Positions 7,751 through 9,083 of a stretch of DNA of 9,083 nt are shown piece by piece. Position numbers and translations under genes: made by a program. How positions within the stretch are numbered: position 1 is the first letter of the stretch; every line of letters starts with the position of its first letter. Source of the stretch: Oscillospiraceae bacterium (lineage in GTDB: Bacteria > Bacillota > Clostridia > Oscillospirales > Ruminococcaceae). Where the stretch lies: the NCBI GenBank assembly GCA_016295545.1, contig JAEDLA010000043.1, forward strand, positions 1 through 9,083, given 5' to 3'. The notes beneath the pieces were generated by a model. The model made no database searches, was not told the origin of the DNA, and saw nothing but the letters and a program-made list of their open reading frames with translations.

Positions 7751-8701
7751 ATGGCGGAAAATAATATAAGCTCTGAGGACAGCATACGGCTCAGGCGAAG
7801 CAGAGCGGCGGCAGGGCTGTGGAAGTTTTTCAGGTTTTTTATATTAGCCGGACTTGGCTTTATAATAATGTATCCGCTTATTTACATGGTCAGCTGTGCT
7901 TTCCGTGACAAAAGTGATATGAACGATCCCACAGTTATGTGGATAACAAGGCATTATACACTTGACATTATAAAGGAAACAGCGGCGGCAATGGGATTTC
8001 CTGACACGCTTATCAATACTGCTGTGCTGAATTTAGGCTGTTCCCTTGTTCAGGTAATATCCTGTGCAGTGACAGGCTATGGCTTTGCACGATTCAGATT
8101 CAGGGGCAGAGGACTGCTTTTCGGCATTGTAATAATGATGATAATTGTTCCGCCGCAGGTCATTTCCATACCGCTGTATGACCAGTTCCGTCACTTCGGA
8201 ATAAAAGGAGTGGCAGAGCTGAATCTTATTGACAGCATGGCGGCTATGTATCTTCCGGCGGCGGCAGGAAACGGCATACGCTCGGGACTGATGATACTTA
8301 TTTTCCGTCAGTTTTTCCGGGAGCTTCCACGGGAGCTGGAGGACGCTGCTGCAATTGACGGCTGCGGAGCTTTCAGGACTTTTATAGAAATAATGCTGCC
8401 CAATTCAGCTCCGGCGCTGCTTACAGTATTTCTTTTCTCAGTAGTTTTTTACTGGAACGATTACTATGTAGGCTCATCGTTTTTCACGGAGAATCAGACC
8501 ATTGCAATAATGCTGAAAAACCTTGACGCTCAGCTGAAAATCGAGCTTTTCGGAAATGCCTCAGTTAATACGGGAGTACGTGAGCTTATTGTGTGGAAAG
8601 AGGCAGGCTGTCTGCTCTCTATTGTACCTGTTCTTCTGCTGTATGTTATCATGCAGAGATACTTTACAGAGGGAATCGAACGGTCCGGACTTGTGGGATA
8701 A
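7751..8701 (+). CDS. Carbohydrate ABC transporter permease, MalG/UgpE-like (pair 2)
   Basis: 316 residues. AGGAGG at 7739-7744 overlaps the stop of the upstream gene and sits 6 bases before ATG 7751, so both permeases should be made in step. A basic N-terminus (RLRRSRAAAGLWKFFR) precedes the first helix at about 28-50. The EAA loop is at about 192-221: LPRELEDAAAIDGCGAF followed by IEIMLPNSAPAL, with E197, A199, A200, G204 and P217. A segment of about 90 residues between the first helix and the core, and the C-terminal YFTEGIERSGLVG, match the longer MalG/LplC-type permeases. It forms the second half of pore 2. It is the last clear gene before the terminator. No ATPase or binding protein follows within the window. 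Confidence 0.94.
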   Translation: MAENNISSEDSIRLRRSRAAAGLWKFFRFFILAGLGFIIMYPLIYMVSCAFRDKSDMNDPTVMWITRHYTLDIIKETAAAMGFPDTLINTAVLNLGCSLVQVISCAVTGYGFARFRFRGRGLLFGIVIMMIIVPPQVISIPLYDQFRHFGIKGVAELNLIDSMAAMYLPAAAGNGIRSGLMILIFRQFFRELPRELEDAAAIDGCGAFRTFIEIMLPNSAPALLTVFLFSVVFYWNDYYVGSSFFTENQTIAIMLKNLDAQLKIELFGNASVNTGVRELIVWKEAGCLLSIVPVLLLYVIMQRYFTEGIERSGLVG

Positions 8702-8738
8702 AAAACACGGGAAATCATTTTCTTGTTAAGGAGAGACA

Positions 8739-8765
8739 ATGTATAACCCCTGCAAAGGGATTTAA
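8739..8765 (+). CDS. Possible 8-codon ORF (MYNPCKGI) with a good ribosome binding site
   Basis: AAGGAG at 8728-8733 stands 5 bases before ATG 8739, and the frame closes at TAA 8763-8765 after eight codons. The Shine-Dalgarno and its spacing are as good as those of the real genes upstream, which is unusual for a random site. It may encode a tiny peptide, or be the surviving start of a lost downstream gene, or be chance. The ORF sits 37 bases after the last permease and just before the terminator, so it would be on the operon mRNA. Nothing in the peptide suggests a function. Confidence 0.25.
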   Translation: MYNPCKGI

Positions 8766-8786
8766 GAAAATAGTGCCCTTATAAGA

Positions 8787-8827
8787 AAAAATGCCTGAAC
8801 GGATAATTTCTCCGTACAGGCATTTTT
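8787..8827. terminator. Rho-independent terminator, probably bidirectional
   Basis: The lower stem AAAAATGCCTG (8787-8797) pairs with CAGGCATTTTT (8817-8827). An A/A mismatch and then ACGGA (8799-8803) paired with TCCGT (8811-8815) continue the stem to a 7-base loop. The right arm supplies the T-run on the plus strand. The A-run of the left arm gives a T-rich tail on the minus strand, so it could also stop transcription entering from the right. It lies about 85 bases after the last permease stop, the natural end of the operon. Confidence 0.88.
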
Positions 8828-8835
8828 ATTGTTTA

Positions 8836-8889
8836 TATTACTTCGGTAATTAAATATCGGTAATTACTTTGTCGGGCAAGCCGAGGGAA
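8836..8889. repeat. Right arm of long inverted repeat bracketing the operon
   Basis: The reverse complement matches 1-54 at 48 of 54 bases with no gap. This copy has visible inner structure: TCGGTAATTA occurs twice exactly (8843-8852 and 8857-8866, 14 bases apart), and ATTAC-TTCG-GTAAT (8837-8850) is a short palindrome with a cUUCGg-type loop. It begins 8 bases after the terminator stem and runs straight into the hairpin block that fills the rest of the window. Confidence 0.85.
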
Positions 8890-9083
8890 GTAATGCTGGA
8901 GTGTCCGTAAAGCTTCGCTGCGCTTGCTTTACTGGTTTGTTAGGGGGGACTCCGCTCCCAACGGTCGCCCGTACCCTCTGTCACTTCGTGACATCTCCCT
9001 ACACTGTAGGGAGTCACCCCTCGTTCACCCCCCTGCCAAAGGGTTAATAAACCCTTTGGAATCCCACTTGCGGCTTCGCCGCT
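8890..9083. repeat. Non-coding block of consecutive short hairpins
   Basis: No gene is seen here. Perfect stems include GTAAAGC/GCTTTAC (8907-8913 with 8926-8932), TGTCAC/GTGACA with loop TTC (8979-8993), CTCCCTAC/GTAGGGAG with a 3-base loop (8995-9013), CCAAAGGGTT/AACCCTTTGG (9036-9045 with 9050-9059, loop AATA), and GCGGC/GCCGC with loop TTC (9070-9082). Short TTC loops recur. The base composition is unlike the coding region, with C-rich runs such as CACCCCTC and CACCCCCC. This matches the style of dispersed intergenic palindromic repeats (REP/BIME- or MITE-like) that I associate with gut Clostridia, although the exact family cannot be named here. The block reaches the window edge, so its end is unknown. 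Confidence 0.7.

Noticed and set aside
73..8701. Tandem duplication of one permease pair as the origin of the other
   Set aside because: The two MalF-like and two MalG-like proteins share only family motifs; length, N-termini and EAA loops differ widely, so no recent duplication is visible.
1..8889. Composite transposon or integron defined by the inverted repeat
   Set aside because: No transposase, recombinase or resolvase is encoded between the arms, and the left flank is outside the window, so target-site duplication cannot be examined. It is kept only as a hypothesis in the findings.
8890..9083. CRISPR array or tRNA/structured RNA gene in the hairpin block
   Set aside because: The hairpins differ in sequence and are not regularly spaced with unique spacers. 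No tRNA cloverleaf, T-loop or CCA end is visible.

Overview
The window is one plus-strand operon of seven genes, with almost no space between them, from a Gram-positive bacterium. Strong GGAGGTG Shine-Dalgarno sites, a TTG start, moderate GC by eye and the gene content all point to a Clostridia-type Firmicute. A Ruminococcus-like gut or rumen organism is my best guess from style alone; no marker gene is present to fix it.

Layout: (1) bases 1-54 are the left arm of a long imperfect inverted repeat and may carry the operon promoter. (2) 73-1871 encodes a first pair of carbohydrate ABC importer permeases (MalF/UgpA-like, then MalG/UgpE-like). (3) 1912-3375 encodes an exported NHL beta-propeller protein with a TPR region and a C-terminal membrane anchor. 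(4) 3421-4050 encodes a YIP1-family polytopic membrane protein. (5) 4062-6851 encodes a large secreted protein of the DUF5696 type, function unknown. (6) 6841-8701 encodes a second permease pair; its first gene overlaps the DUF5696 gene by 11 nt. (7) 8702-9083 is intergenic: a possible 8-codon ORF, a rho-independent terminator, the right arm of the inverted repeat (8836-8889), and a dense series of short hairpins running to the window end.

How the genes may work together (inference): two complete permease heterodimers frame three extracytoplasmic or membrane proteins. This suggests a surface machine for handling and importing a glycan or other polar substrate, with the DUF5696 protein acting on or binding the substrate outside the cell and the NHL/TPR and YIP1 proteins organising it at the membrane. 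No solute-binding protein and no ATPase are encoded here. They must be just outside the window, elsewhere in the genome (a shared MsmX/UgpC-type ATPase is common in Firmicutes), or absent.

The most unusual DNA-level signal is the inverted repeat of about 54 bp (48/54 matches, no gaps) that brackets the whole operon. Its right arm continues into a multi-hairpin block of the kind seen in dispersed intergenic palindromic repeats.
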